Positions 33,404-45,339 of a stretch of 64,000 nt of DNA are shown here, in pieces. The DNA comes from Schistosoma mansoni. Taxonomy: Eukaryota; Platyhelminthes; Trematoda; Strigeidida; Schistosomatidae. The stretch is taken from NCBI RefSeq assembly GCF_000237925.1, contig NC_031502.1, positions 48,151,283 to 48,215,282 on the forward strand, in the 5' to 3' direction. The notes beneath the pieces were generated by a model. The model searched no databases and was not told the origin of the DNA. It saw only the letters and a program-made list of their open reading frames with translations. Position 1 is the stretch's first letter, and every line of letters starts with the position of its first letter. Both the position numbers and the translations under genes were made by a program.

Positions 33404-36400
33404 CTATAATACTGTACCACGTCGTTTTTTTATAAACCCAAATATCCATTTTGGCTTGCCAGGCCGGAAATCCCGTGCATAGACTGAGTCACCTACTTTG
33501 AATTCTCGAATTTTCAGGCAATTCCCTTTCTTATTTCTTTGTAGTCCACTCATTCTGTCTTTCGGGTTCAAAACATCAAAAAATGTTCTAATCGGTCGGC
33601 CAAACATTATTTCGGCTGGAGATTTCCCGTCTTGACAGTTTGGACTTGGCGTAATTCTATAAGAAATGAGAAATTGTTGCAGAGCCTCTTCTACGTTGCC
33701 TTCTCCTCCCATCTTTAAGAGAGCTCGTTTAAGAATATCAACAAATTTCTCTGCCTGCCCGTTTGACTGAGGGTGATACGGTGGAGTTCTAATGTGTTCG
33801 ATTCCATTCTGTTTACAGAACTCCGTAAACTCTAACGACGTGAACTGCGTTCCGTTATCTGAAACCAAAACATTAGGTGTACCAAACCTACCAAATAGTT
33901 GTCTCAGATGTAGCAGTGTTTCAGACGTAGATGGTCTTCGTACCACATAAATTTCAGGCCACTTCGAGTACGAATCTACCACCACCAAAAAATATTGTCC
34001 ACTTATCGGTCCAGCATAATCAACGTGTAATCGGACCCAAGGTTTTGTCGTTTCTGGCCATGGCTGAGATCCTACTTTCGGTGGATCTTTTGCAACTTCG
34101 GCACATCGCCGACATCTCACTACGTATTCTTCCACAGCCTTATCCATGAATGGCCAATAGACATAACTACGCATAACAGCCTTCATTCTGTTCATTCCCG
34201 GATGACCAATGTGAAACTGTTTAAGCACAAAAAGCTGAAGAGATTTAAGGATAACAACACGTTCACCATACATCAAACAATTATCATAAATCGATATAGA
34301 CTCACGTCTCAAGAAAAATTGGTGAAACTCCCGATCAGCTTTGTCCTGTTTCCAACCCTTTAAAATAGCTTCTATTATTCTTTTAAGTAGAGGATCACTA
34401 GTCGTGGCTTCTTTAACTGCTTCTGCCGTTACTGGTAGGATTCTGATAGCATCACAGAACACTCTTTTTATTTCCGGTTCAATTGATATAGAAGCAACCA
34501 CGCAATCTTCCTCTAACTTACGGTTATTAGCGATTAACCTTGACAACCCATCTGCATGACCCATACGAGCTGACGGCTTATACAGCAATTCGAAGTCATA
34601 TCCTAGCAACATAGTAGCCCACCTAGTCAGCCGATTTGCAGTGTGGATGGGTATTCCTTTCTTAGCGCCAAATATGGCCAACAACGGTCTATGGTCAGTT
34701 TGCAGGGTAAATCTCCTACCGTATAGCATCTTGTGGAATTTTCTGACCGCAAACACTAGGGCTAAAGCCTCCTTTTCGATTTGACTGTAATTCTTTTCAG
34801 CCGCAGTAAGGGTGCGTGAAGCATGGAAAATAGCTTTTTGTGAACCATTAGGAAACTTATGAAGAATCACCGCTCCAATGCCGTAATCAGATGCATCAGC
34901 CGCCACAATTAACTCAAGTTTTGGGTCATAATGAGTGAGCAATAAGTCAGACGCCAAGATCTGTTTTACTTTTTCAAAGGACACTTGACATTCTTTATTC
35001 CAGTTCCATTTGGTGTTCTTAGTTAACAGTGCATTCAATGGAGCACGCAGGGCATGCATATTTGGCACAAAATGACTATAATAGTTAATCATTCCTAAAA
35101 ATGACTGAAGCATTTTAACATTAGATGGAGCTGGCATATTCACAATGGCATGTATCTTTTCAGGATCGGGTCTACGTCCATAAGAATCGATAATTGTTCC
35201 TAAATATCGAATACTTAACATAAAAAATGAACACTTTTCTACTTTTATACGAAAACCATACTCTCGAATACGGGCAAAAACTTCTTGTAAATGATCATAG
35301 TGTTCTTTTTCATTCCTACTGGCAATAATAATATCATCCATATATGCCATGGCAAACGGGACGTCGCTTAACATGGTGTCCATGACTTGTTGAAAAATTG
35401 CCGGGGTACATTTTATACCAAAAGGCAGTCTATTATATTGGAACAATCCTCGGTGTGTGTTCACTGTCAGCAAGAATCTACAGTCTTCTTCGACCTCCAC
35501 TTGTAGATATGCATCCGAAAAATCAATCTTCGAAAATACGGAGCACCCATTCAACTTACTAAATAAATCCTCTGGGATGGGTAAGGGGTATAAATGGTCC
35601 TGTAGTGCTTTGTTTAACCCAGTGGAGAAGTCTCCACATACACGTAATTTACCATCAGACTTCCTTACAACCACTAATGGTGTTGCCCATGCAGAATAAT
35701 TTACAGGAGAAATAACCCCAGAACTCTGTAGTCTGTCAAGTTCTGCATCCAAGGCATCAGTAATCGAATAAGGTACAGGTCTCCTAGGAAGGAACACAGG
35801 TTTTGCTTCCTGTTGAACATACATACGAGCCTTTACTTTTACGCATAGTCCCAATTTATCCTCAAAAATATCTGAAAACTTATCACGCAATTCTTTAACA
35901 CACAAACGACTAAAGTCACTTGACAGCGATCGCGGTACTGGTGAATTAATCATATTACAGACAGTGCTCAACGGCAAGTCCCATAAACCAAATCTATCAA
36001 TCCAATCAATACCCAATAGGTTGGTATGACAGTTCCCAGATACATAACATTTCCCGGTCATAGTCTTTTCACCTAGTGTGAGAGGTAGCTGTATTACTCC
36101 AAGAAGAGTAATATTAGTTCCTGACGCACTCTTAGCATTATAACATGTAGGTTGATATCGGGGTCGACCAATTTTAATCCAAGTTTCTCTAGNNNNNNNN
36201 NNNNNNNNNNNNNNNNNNNNNNNNNNNNNNNNNNNNNNNNNNNNNNNNNNNNNNNNNNNNNNNNNNNNNNNNNNNNNNNNNNNNNNNNNNNNNNNNNNNN
36301 NNNNNNNNNNNNNNNNNNNNNNNNNNNNNNNNNNNNNNNNNNNNNNNNNNNNNNNNNNNNNNNNNNNNNNNNNNNNNNNNNNNNNNNNNNNNNNNNNNNN

Positions 36401-36817
36401 NNNNNNNNNNNNNNNNNNNNNTTTACCACATTGAAAGCATACTCGTTTTTTAAAGTAACAAACTTTGGCAGAATTAGACTTACCACATCGCCAACATGAC
36501 GTTTTGTGTTTCACTTGATTTGGGATTTTCTGGGAGTTCGAATCTTTATTTTCGTTAAAAGATTTACGTAAGGCTTTAACTCCCACGTGTTCATTGTTCC
36601 TTTCTACGAGATTCGTGTCACGCTTCAAATTAACCATTCTTTGACACTCTTCAGATACCGATTGTAGACTGATATTAGGATCTTGTTCGATTCTCGCTAG
36701 AATTCGTGTTCTAATATCTGCATCTACTGGAGATTGTAATCCACATACAAAAATAAGGCATTTGAACTGATCTGAGGACATTTCTTGTAATCGGAACCGC
36801 TCACATTCCCGGTTCAC
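33404..36817 (-). CDS. Gag-pol region of the gypsy element (retrotransposon fossil)
   Basis: One long reading frame of 1137 codons spanning an undetermined stretch. Family words seen in order: CWRCGKSNSAKVC (zinc knuckle), GIDWIDRFG, FSKIDFSDAYLQVEVEEDC, AYMDDIIIAS (RT), AADASDYGIGAVILH (RNase H), HIGHPGMNRMKAVMRSYVYW (integrase zinc region), LHVDYAGPISG and VSDNGTQFTS (integrase core). It is a mobile-element protein, not a host gene. Confidence 0.85.
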   Translation of the reverse strand: MNRECERFRLQEMSSDQFKCLIFVCGLQSPVDADIRTRILARIEQDPNISLQSVSEECQRMVNLKRDTNLVERNNEHVGVKALRKSFNENKDSNSQKIPNQVKHKTSCWRCGKSNSAKVCYFKKRVCFQCGKXXXXXXXXXXXXXXXXXXXXXXXXXXXXXXXXXXXXXXXXXXXXXXXXXXXXXXXXXXXXXXXXXXXXXXXXXXXXXRETWIKIGRPRYQPTCYNAKSASGTNITLLGVIQLPLTLGEKTMTGKCYVSGNCHTNLLGIDWIDRFGLWDLPLSTVCNMINSPVPRSLSSDFSRLCVKELRDKFSDIFEDKLGLCVKVKARMYVQQEAKPVFLPRRPVPYSITDALDAELDRLQSSGVISPVNYSAWATPLVVVRKSDGKLRVCGDFSTGLNKALQDHLYPLPIPEDLFSKLNGCSVFSKIDFSDAYLQVEVEEDCRFLLTVNTHRGLFQYNRLPFGIKCTPAIFQQVMDTMLSDVPFAMAYMDDIIIASRNEKEHYDHLQEVFARIREYGFRIKVEKCSFFMLSIRYLGTIIDSYGRRPDPEKIHAIVNMPAPSNVKMLQSFLGMINYYSHFVPNMHALRAPLNALLTKNTKWNWNKECQVSFEKVKQILASDLLLTHYDPKLELIVAADASDYGIGAVILHKFPNGSQKAIFHASRTLTAAEKNYSQIEKEALALVFAVRKFHKMLYGRRFTLQTDHRPLLAIFGAKKGIPIHTANRLTRWATMLLGYDFELLYKPSARMGHADGLSRLIANNRKLEEDCVVASISIEPEIKRVFCDAIRILPVTAEAVKEATTSDPLLKRIIEAILKGWKQDKADREFHQFFLRRESISIYDNCLMYGERVVILKSLQLFVLKQFHIGHPGMNRMKAVMRSYVYWPFMDKAVEEYVVRCRRCAEVAKDPPKVGSQPWPETTKPWVRLHVDYAGPISGQYFLVVVDSYSKWPEIYVVRRPSTSETLLHLRQLFGRFGTPNVLVSDNGTQFTSLEFTEFCKQNGIEHIRTPPYHPQSNGQAEKFVDILKRALLKMGGEGNVEEALQQFLISYRITPSPNCQDGKSPAEIMFGRPIRTFFDVLNPKDRMSGLQRNKKGNCLKIREFKVGDSVYARDFRPGKPKWIFGFIKKRRGTVL
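36193..36421. other. Assembly gap (229 N) inside the gypsy element
   Basis: A run of undetermined bases between the zinc-knuckle and pre-RT parts; the protease is expected here. Confidence 0.95.
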
Positions 36818-36952
36818 GATGCTTGCATACGTTACGTAATCGTCCTGTACTTTCTTTACAAGTTGAAGACACTGGTATCTAGTGTGAAAAATTGATGACC
36901 GTTCTCCAAATATACGTGTCAGGCATTCAACTGTTTCTTTGAACGTTATGTC

Positions 36953-37152
36953 NNNNNNNNNNNNNNNNNNNNNNNNNNNNNNNNNNNNNNNNNNNNNNNN
37001 NNNNNNNNNNNNNNNNNNNNNNNNNNNNNNNNNNNNNNNNNNNNNNNNNNNNNNNNNNNNNNNNNNNNNNNNNNNNNNNNNNNNNNNNNNNNNNNNNNNN
37101 NNNNNNNNNNNNNNNNNNNNNNNNNNNNNNNNNNNNNNNNNNNNNNNNNNNN
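36953..37152. other. Assembly gap (200 N) at the gypsy element's 5' side
   Basis: It hides the element's upstream part and right boundary. Copy A sequence resumes immediately after it at 37153. Confidence 0.95.
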
Positions 37153-37656
37153 CCTTATGAAACTAATCAATTCAATCGGTCAATTTAGTAAATGCAGCAG
37201 ATCTTAACTGATCAATTAATAACTTTCTGAAATAAACAAACTAAATGGAAAGTAGGTCAGTATAATAAAGTTGACAATAAAAAAACAAACTCATAGAGGA
37301 TTAGTGTTTTATAGTTTAACTACTGGGAATAAGAATAATTTGAATAGGGAAAATCGGTTAGAATTAAAATTAAGGTGGAAAGACTAGACATTAATACAGT
37401 TACGTCAGGTGATCTACGCAGCTATTTTGACCGTCTTCTGACTTAAGTTGTGAATATTCATTTTGTTAGTTTTTTTAATTCTAAAGTCCTCATGCCACTT
37501 TGAAATCATAACACCATTCTCTAAAATATTGAGATTTGGTGATTGTAGAAACTTTAGTTAAGTGACTTTTCATTTATCTCTTATAATAAATGACTGATCG
37601 TCATGAAATGTTGGGTGTTGACTGAGATTGGAAATGCAGATCGTTGGACAACAACA

Positions 37657-37740
37657 CTTTAGTCCAGTGGTACCATGGTTGATGCTAATCCCAGAGGTAA
37701 TGGGGTTCGACCCCTGACGATGTATGAGTATGTATCATTT
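37657..37740 (+). repeat. tRNA-like SINE head (copy B)
   Basis: Counterpart of 5447-5530, with the same A-box-like and consensus B-box words. Confidence 0.42.
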
Positions 37741-39583
37741 AAGTGCTACACTAGTACTTAACAACTAATCAGTGGTACATGTATATGACCAAACGATGTA
37801 TAGGGTATCGCAAGTTATTTTTCTGCACTCCAGACGTCATTCGAAAGAAGAACAGGTGAATTATTTATCAACAAATGCAGACATTTTTCACACCGTTGCT
37901 AGAATTCTGTTGGGCGATTTAAAATTTGTGTATGTGATAAGATTACAGGTTATTCATACTGTTCGATAATATTGTTTCTTTGAGTTGATAAATTAGTTTG
38001 AAAATAATGTTTGCTTTTGTTATAACTTATGGTCGAGTGGATACCCTGTTAACGTATGACGTGATAAGACCGTCAATCAGAGAGCAGCGAATTATCGGTT
38101 GAAACAGTGACACACGGAAACCGTACGAGAAGTCTAGCGTACCTATCGGTCCTGCTTCTGTCCAGCCCAGCTAGTTAAGTCCAGAACAGCCTCTGCGGTA
38201 TGAATCGTTATATTTCAAACATACTGAGTTTATATACCAATCAAACTGACCACATCGTGCCACAAAATAGAAAATAACATATGTACAAAATTTAGCTAAA
38301 TGTGGCTGTGAATAGGGGAGATAGTGAATAATAGACAGGGCATAATTCAGGAATGGTAAATCATATAACAATAGTTTATAGTTCAAAATAAAGCTTATAA
38401 TAAGGGGAACACGAATATGAATAGTTTGATTATTTAGCGAATATACGATAAAAATATATGCATAGTATTGGTTCACAAATGGATCCCAAAGTTACCATTC
38501 ATTTTCCTTATCGGGGTATAACAGCTTTCATTAAAAAATCAGCAGTCCAGGAAATACTTAGAACCGGTAGTGTTTGGCAATCAGATCTTTCTAACGAATT
38601 TTTCAACAATTTAACGAAACTTTTAGTGGATGTTTCCCAAACAACGATATACCACTTTAAAATATTTTGCGATATATTCTATGGTGCTTGAGCTAGTGTA
38701 TTTGATTTCAATTAGCTGGCAAGTTTTGTTTAGAACGTAATTCAATAATCGATTGGCGTGCACAAAAACAAATTTTTTTATCAGTGAGAAAAAGTTTTTT
38801 TTGAATGTGACTGATTTGAGTTTAGAGTATGAAAACTACTAATATGAACACATCCCACTAGGGATAATATGACTACTCAGAAAAGCCTACTTCATATCGA
38901 ATTTATAAACTCGAGCAATTAATACACTTATGTAGTGAGCCATTCATAACCTGTTTTGTTTGTATTTTCGCAGATGATATTGTTTCGTCACAATGAAAGC
39001 CTCATCATTGGATTTTGTATTATTGAGAGAATTATACAAAATGTTTTATTCAATCATAATTGAAATTCTCGACTGATTAAAATTTGATGGACGAATTCAT
39101 ACATTTATAAACTGTGCTTTACGAAGTTAATATGAACTAATATCACTGGATAGTTCAGGGTTACTAGAAGAAGCCTATAGATGGATTTTACTACTAAATA
39201 TTATGAACTCAGAAATTCCTAATACCAGTTTATATATACATAAGCAAACACTTGTTGAAGTCATTTTCTGGACTACATAGGCTTTAACCTGAAGGTTACC
39301 CTTATGAATTTAACAGTAATACAGTGTTTTTACTTCAAATCACCTATAAAACTATAACAAAGCTAGTCGATAAAATTGATTCTTAATAGTTGTATTGTTG
39401 ATAAACTTCGCATAATTCAGCCATATAACACACATTTCTTTTTAGAATTAAAAGTATGTTGTTACTCTTAACATGCTGTGATTCATTTATAACAAGTAAA
39501 TTTACATTTTGTAGTAAAAACAAAAAACTAACTATCCTTATATGTCATGAAATTTATTTACAGAGCATGGTGTAAGGTAAGGT

Positions 39584-39884
39584 TGTAGCGAATGAGAACA
39601 CGAGTGGGGACAATCGAATGTATTTAAGCACAAATTACAGACTATCTCACTAAAATCTGATAACCATACAATAAACAGTTAATTTGCGAAATAACAACCG
39701 ATTGTCTCAATCTTCACTGTTCCTTCTGTAAATATCAGTTCATCTTTTCTAATTCCATTGTTCATGAATTTTCCTACCATTTGCGCTTGATTTCAGTTCT
39801 TTCGTTATCGGTCTTCCGCGAAAATACATTCTATGTCTGACCATCGCCATATACTACTTATATGGATATAAGTAGACCACACCA
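39584..39884 (-). repeat. LTR-like solo unit with target-site duplication
   Basis: Begins TGTAGCG and ends ACACCA, flanked by TAAGGT at 39578-39583 and 39885-39890. Related in sequence to the inverted pair at 26756 and 28270, including the near-palindrome built on CTACTTATAT. No internal region is attached. Confidence 0.6.
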
Positions 39885-41364
39885 TAAGGTGACTAGATTT
39901 TTTGAAACTTTTTCTCTCTCTCCCTCTTTATGTGAATTAGTAATTAGGTTATATCATATTATTTATACATTTATTAAATCAGAACAACACATGTAAACGA
40001 ACAATTGTTTTCAGTTTGATCGTCATCAAGCTTTACTATAATATACATGAATATTTATACGAAAATATTAAACCAATCAAGGCAATTTGAGTCAATAATC
40101 ACAATGAAATGGAATACGTCACCGTGCATAATAGGTAAAAGTACAAGTTGATAGTAGGAAGACAGGTGTACTGATAGTAGTAGGAATATTAAATTACGAT
40201 AAGAAAAGTTTTATCAATAGTTAAACATTGGAAACAGGAGGTCAAACGTTGGTAAATAGACTTAGAGTGGTCAAATAAATAACGGATGTGAAAATAATGC
40301 TAATAATAACATAATTTAATAATAATAATGTTATTCGTTAAGTTATATCCGGCCATGGAAGGGATAGTGGGGTTACAAATTCCATCTGTACACATAAATT
40401 GGGGTGAAATGTACGAATTCCTATGACTTCAGCTATATAAATGAGACGGGAACGAACTCCGTTCGGAAATGATAGAGGTATATGATAGATCACCCGAAAT
40501 GATTTCGATTTATCTAAATTATCAACTAGATGTGCCAAGATAGAACTGCGTATTATTAGCATACATTCAAACTTATCAGATCCTCAATAAATAAAGAAAT
40601 TAATTGGTATTTTTTTCCATTCATTAATTATATGATTTTTAAGACCCACTTGTCTTCATCTACAGTCTCGATCCAAGATGAATTTATTGTGTTCACTAAG
40701 TAAAGGGTTTTACACACAAAATAAAGTTAGACATATTATTGGGAATGTATTTCCGTGATCCTAGATGCCAAATAATCTGTTTTCATGTAAAAGTTGATTG
40801 GAATGGTTGCGAACGACAGATTCATTGATCAACCGACTGAATATATATCAGGGAATGAAGACATGCAAAATATGCGATCAGAATAATACGAATAGGTTGA
40901 TAATATGCTAACAAATGATTATCCAAGGACATGGGATGAAGGTCACAAAGTAAACAATAATCTTTTGTCTTCCCTTTTTATGGTACAATCAAAATATGTA
41001 CTGTACTAATCAGTATGCTATCATGATGTCCTGTGGAAAGATTTGAGTTTACCGTTCAGATCACATGTTGAAAGTATTTTATGACTGATTAAGAAATATT
41101 TAACTGAAAATTTAATTTAGACAAGTACTTTTCTTAAAGTCTTATGAGAAATTCATAAGACTACAATTTACTGTAGATAAGAAAAATTGACTAAAAGAAA
41201 ACTAATTTTGTTTTTTATTGGATCAATAAGAAATTACGACTGAAAAGGCGGAGTACTTTCTAATTGAAGAAATTAAGTGATGACGTTTTTCATTGGGACA
41301 ATAGATTAATGAATATTGTTCATGTGTCAGGTTCGATGTTGATTATGACTGCCTGAAACTAAAA

Positions 41365-41605
41365 TTACTTACTTACGCCTGTGATCACCCGTGGGGGAGC
41401 ATAGGCCCCCACCAGCAATCTTCATCCAACTCTGTCCTGGCCGATCCTTTCCAGTTGTTGTTCATCCTTTTCATGTCTGCTTCCGATTCCCGACGCAATG
41501 TGTTCTTTGGTCTTCCACTTTTCCGTTTATCTTCAGGATTCCAAGTTAGTGCGTGCTTTATGGTGCAGTTTGGTGATTTCTGCAACGTATGTCCTATTCA
41601 TCTTC
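41365..41605 (-). mobile_element. 3' end of second-family RTE LINE
   Basis: Minus-strand reading [20 protein letters not shown] then [20 protein letters not shown], the C-terminus of the same family as 24125-24470, with a TAAG tail at 41365. It may belong with the 5' part at 45340-47340, split by the RTE between them. Confidence 0.78.
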
Positions 41606-41609
41606 ATGC

Positions 41610-44600
41610 ACGACTTTGAAGTGAAGTCCGTGTTACGAATCCCGTATGATGTTGACAATCTTATCATCTACACCATAGTGTGGAAGATTGTTCTTCTGTC
41701 CACTCTGTCAGATGCTATCTCATAGCTACCCTGCTTCGGTTTGGGCACCCGGGCAGTATCACAGCCCTCTCGCAAATAAATGAAATGGAACATTCAGCTG
41801 ACAATTATATTCTCGTTCATACTAGAAACAATTCAATTTGCATTATTACTATTATTATCATTATTATTATTACTATTATTATTATTTTTTTTATTTACCA
41901 TATCGCTAATTCACCCCCTTTATCCCCAATTTGTGAAACCTTACTTTTCAACTTATGTAGCAGCTCGCTCTTGGTGGAAAATCTGTCCTATCTAAACGAT
42001 CTCCAGTCACTGTCTGGTTGAAAGTGAATGCTTCCACCGATTACGAATACTGAAGCAGTCTTTCTGAAACCACGTACGCCGTTCAAGCTGGCTTCCTTCA
42101 ACGTTCGCACACTAATGCAGATCAGACAACAGATAGGGCTGGCTATGTCTTTGGAAGGTCTTAATGTTGACGTTTGTTGTCTATCCGAGACCCGTATTCA
42201 AGACTCTAGTGAAGTACTACAAATCCGCTCTCCATCTGTCGCTTCGAAAAGCTTGTTTCACGTGCGCTTATCCGGGGACCCTATGGCATCTTCGTCTGGT
42301 CTTGCTGGCGTTGGTGTCGCACTAAGCGCTAGAGCTGAGGCAGCACTAATCGATTGGATCCCCATTAACAGTCGGTTATGTGCTCTTAGATTAGAAAGTT
42401 CCATCAAAGTGAGAAGAAATCGGCGTGAGAATCGGTGTCTTTTTGTCATCTCCGCCTATGCCCCGACAGATTGCAGCCCGGATGCAATCAAGGATGTGTT
42501 TTACCACCAGTTAACTGTTCTTCTTCAGAAAGCGTGTTCGACAGATATTGTAGTACTAGCCGGAGACTTGAATGCACAGGTCGGGCGTCTTGGCACAGAA
42601 GAGAGTCGTTTAGGTGGCCGATGGGGACTTGTTGGTCGCAGGACAGATAACGGGGACCGTTTGCTGCAACTGTGCACAGACCACAACCTGTTTCTGGCCA
42701 GCACTAACTTCCGGCACAGTCATCGCCGGTGTGCCACCTGGCGTCCTCCCTCTGCATCTCAAGCCTGGACTCAGATTGATCACATCGCGATCAGCTACCG
42801 CTGGCGTGGTTGTGTACAAGACTGCCGCTCCTTTTGGAGTACTTATCTGGAGTCTGATCATGCTCTGGTCTGCGCCAATCTCACCTTACTTTTCAGTGGC
42901 CGAAGGATCGACCACCACCAACGGATAGATGTTAGTAAACTGGCTGCAACTTCTGTTGCAAGTAAGTATGGAGCAGAGCTAGCTTCTAGGCTAGCTACCA
43001 TCCCATCGAAAAGTATAGATTAGCATTGGTTGCATCTTCACGACGCCATGAAAATGGCGAGTAAAGCCGCTTGCGGCTTCGCGAAACGTCCCGCTTACAA
43101 GCACTGGGTTTCTTCTGGCTCCTTACAACTGATCGAAGCCCGTCGGTCTACTCCGGGTGACCGTGAGTATGACCACAAACGAAGGCTGTTACGAAATGAA
43201 ATTGGGCAAAGCTTGCGTAAGGACCGAGAAGCCTGGTGGTCGGCGCGTGCTAATGAGATGGAAGCAGCAGCTGCATCTGGTAACTGCCGGAAGCTCTTCC
43301 AACTCATCCAAGCCACTGGCAGCAAGAAGTCTGGTGTGAGTGAAACAATCTACGAGGATGATGGGATGCCAATCACTAACATCTCCCGACGTCTTGGACG
43401 ATGGGCGGAATTTTTCGAAGGGCAGTTCAACTGACCTGCTGCTCCGGCAACATCAACCAGTTTGTCCTGCCCCCCATGGCCGGTGACAACTGATCCACCA
43501 AATGAGGCGGAAGTCCGCAAGGAACTCCAACTCTTGAAGCGCTACAAATCACCGGGCCCAGATGACTTACCTCCGGCTCTTTTTAAAGATGGTGGTGACT
43601 TTCTGACTAAGGAACTGACGGTGTTGTTTGCAAATGTTTGGGAGCAAGAAAGCGTTCCAACATCATGGAATGAGTCAACAGTCGTCCCTATCTTTAAAAA
43701 GGGTTCACGTTGTTCCTGTAACAACTATCGGGGGATAAGTCTACTTCCGATTGCGTCCAAACTATTGGCTTCTGTCATTCTTCGTAGGTTGTTTAAAACC
43801 CGAGAACGATTGACCCGCGAGGAGCAGGCTGGTTTTCGTTCTGGTCGAGGATGCATTGATCACATCTTCACCCTCCGCCAAATGTTAGAACACCGTCATA
43901 CTTATCGCAGGCCAACAGTCGTAGTGTTTCTTGATATCAGGGCTGCCTTCGATTCGTTGGACAGGACTGTTCTCTGGGATTGTCTATTGAAGAAGGGTGT
44001 GACTGAGAAGTTCATTAACATCTTAAAGGCCCTGTATACGAACACCTCAGGCAGAGTTAGGGCATACAACCACCTTTCTCCCTTGTTCCATTCGAGCAGT
44101 GGGGTTAGGCAGAGTTGCCCGATCTCACCATTCCTCTTCAACTTTGCCATCGACGACATCCTGAAAACAGCTCTGATGGATGTAAGTAATGGCGGTGTGG
44201 ATATGTTGCCTGGAGAACGACTTCTCGACCTTGAGTATACAGATGATATTGTCTTACTGTGCGATAATGCCCAAGGCATGCAATCCGCACTTAATCAGTT
44301 GGCAATCAGTGTCCGCAGGTACGGTATGTGCTTTGCACCCTCCAAGTGCAAAGTACTCCTACAAGACTGGCAGGATTCTCATCCTGTACTCACCCTGGAT
44401 GGTGAGCACAGTGAAGTAGTTGAGAAGTTCGTGTATCTAGGTAGCTGCATAATTACTGGTGGTGGCGTCAGTGATAAGATCGATGCACGTATAATGAAAG
44501 TCAGAGCGGCTTATTTCAATCTAGGCCATCTTTGGCGCCTTCGTGATGTTAGTCTGGCTGTAAAAGGTCGGATCTACAACGCGTCGGTGAGAGCAGTTTT

Positions 44601-45290
44601 GCTCTATGCTTGTGAAACCTGGCCTCTCCTAGTTGAGGATGTTAGACGACTCTCTGTGTTCGATCATCGTTGCCTCCGAAGGATTGCTGACATTCAGTGG
44701 CAACACCATGTTAGTAATGCAGAGGTTTGGCATCGTGTGTTCGGGCGCAGAGACGATAATTCGATTGGTGTCACCATCTTGAAACACCGACTTCGGTGGC
44801 TTGGACATGTTATACGAATGTCGTCCCAGAGAATTCCACGTCGTGCATTATTTGCCGACTCTGGGACTGGTTGGAAAAAGCGGATAGGTGGTCAGTGTAT
44901 GACATGGTGTCATGGCATGAAAGAGAGCTGCAAAGGGCTAGCTTCTGTTGGTCCTTCACGATTCCCTGGCTGCGGTCCGAGAGATGGTGCAACACAGTGG
45001 CTAGAGACGTTATCAGATATGGCTCAGAATAGAAGCCAGTGGGGATCCTGCTGCAACCTTCTTCTACTTTCTTCATAAAGAGTGGCTATAACTTTCCTAA
45101 CTGAGAGAGCTCTTCTAGTTGTACATTCAGGTCCCCCCATCACTACTCTTCTCCTTTTCTTTTTTTTCCTTCTTTTATATATACGCATCTTCTTCCTTCT
45201 CCCATTCTCATTATTTTGTGTGGCGCATATGTATCCGGTGCCCTTTGTACCAATATATATGTGATTAAATAAAATAATATAAAATAAATA
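41610..45290 (+). mobile_element. Nearly full-length RTE-clade LINE (SR2-like)
   Basis: Comprises a 5' region (41610-42027, with an ATT-rich run at 41840-41890), one coding frame 42028-45078, and a 3' UTR ending in AAATA-type repeats near 45290. Tail composition and coding order are those of RTE elements. Relatives in the window: 6380-7720, 18536-19085, 27060-28085. Confidence 0.85.
42028..45078 (+). CDS. RTE endonuclease-reverse transcriptase, one frame with two in-frame stops
   Basis: About 1016 codons. Endonuclease (about residues 15-290): NVRTL, LSETRIQ, GDLNAQVG and SDHALV. RT (about 480-740): PIFKKGSRCSCNNYRGISLL, EQAGFRSGRGCIDHIFTLRQ, VVFLDIRAAFDSLD, then SSGVRQSCPISPFLFNFAID and YTDDIVLL. 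C-terminus: YLGSCI, CETWPLL and RLRWLGHVIRMSSQRIPRRA. The frame is uninterrupted except for TAG at 43021 (the related copy at 6950-7507 has Lys there) and TGA at 43432. The usual YADD is YTDD and RQGCPLSP is RQSCPISP, so this copy is probably dead despite its recent look. Length fits RTE ORF2. Confidence 0.85.
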
Positions 45291-45339
45291 TCTCATAGTT
45301 AAGGGATTTGAGGTATTAGGACGAATTCCTTTCAATCGA

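Larger units (their letters stand above)
32748..37152 (-). mobile_element. Ty3/gypsy LTR retrotransposon fossil, minus strand, partly in assembly gaps
   Basis: Parts on the minus strand, 5' to 3': gag-type zinc-knuckle region (near 36490-36420), a gap, the end of the protease-RT linker, reverse transcriptase with YMDD, RNase H, integrase with an HHCC-type zinc region and DDE core, then a short 3' segment and probable LTR at 32748-33060. The 5' end lies in the gap 36953-37152. Copy A lacks it, which gives an empty site near 4413-4560 and shows it inserted after the duplication. Pol between the gaps looks whole or nearly so, so the copy is probably young. Most like the Mag/K02A2.6-like gypsy group; Saci-3/Gulliver kinship is possible. 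Confidence 0.85.

Noticed and set aside
33931-35699. Plus-strand ORFs of 72-80 codons
   Set aside because: Antisense shadows of the gypsy pol frame.
38458-38691. 77-codon ORF as a small gene
   Set aside because: It sits across the end of the duplicated segment, resembles no family, and the copy A counterpart does not keep it.
38936-38960. Fragment of the LTR-like unit (TATGTAGTGA similarity)
   Set aside because: The match is about 15-20 bp only and too short to support.
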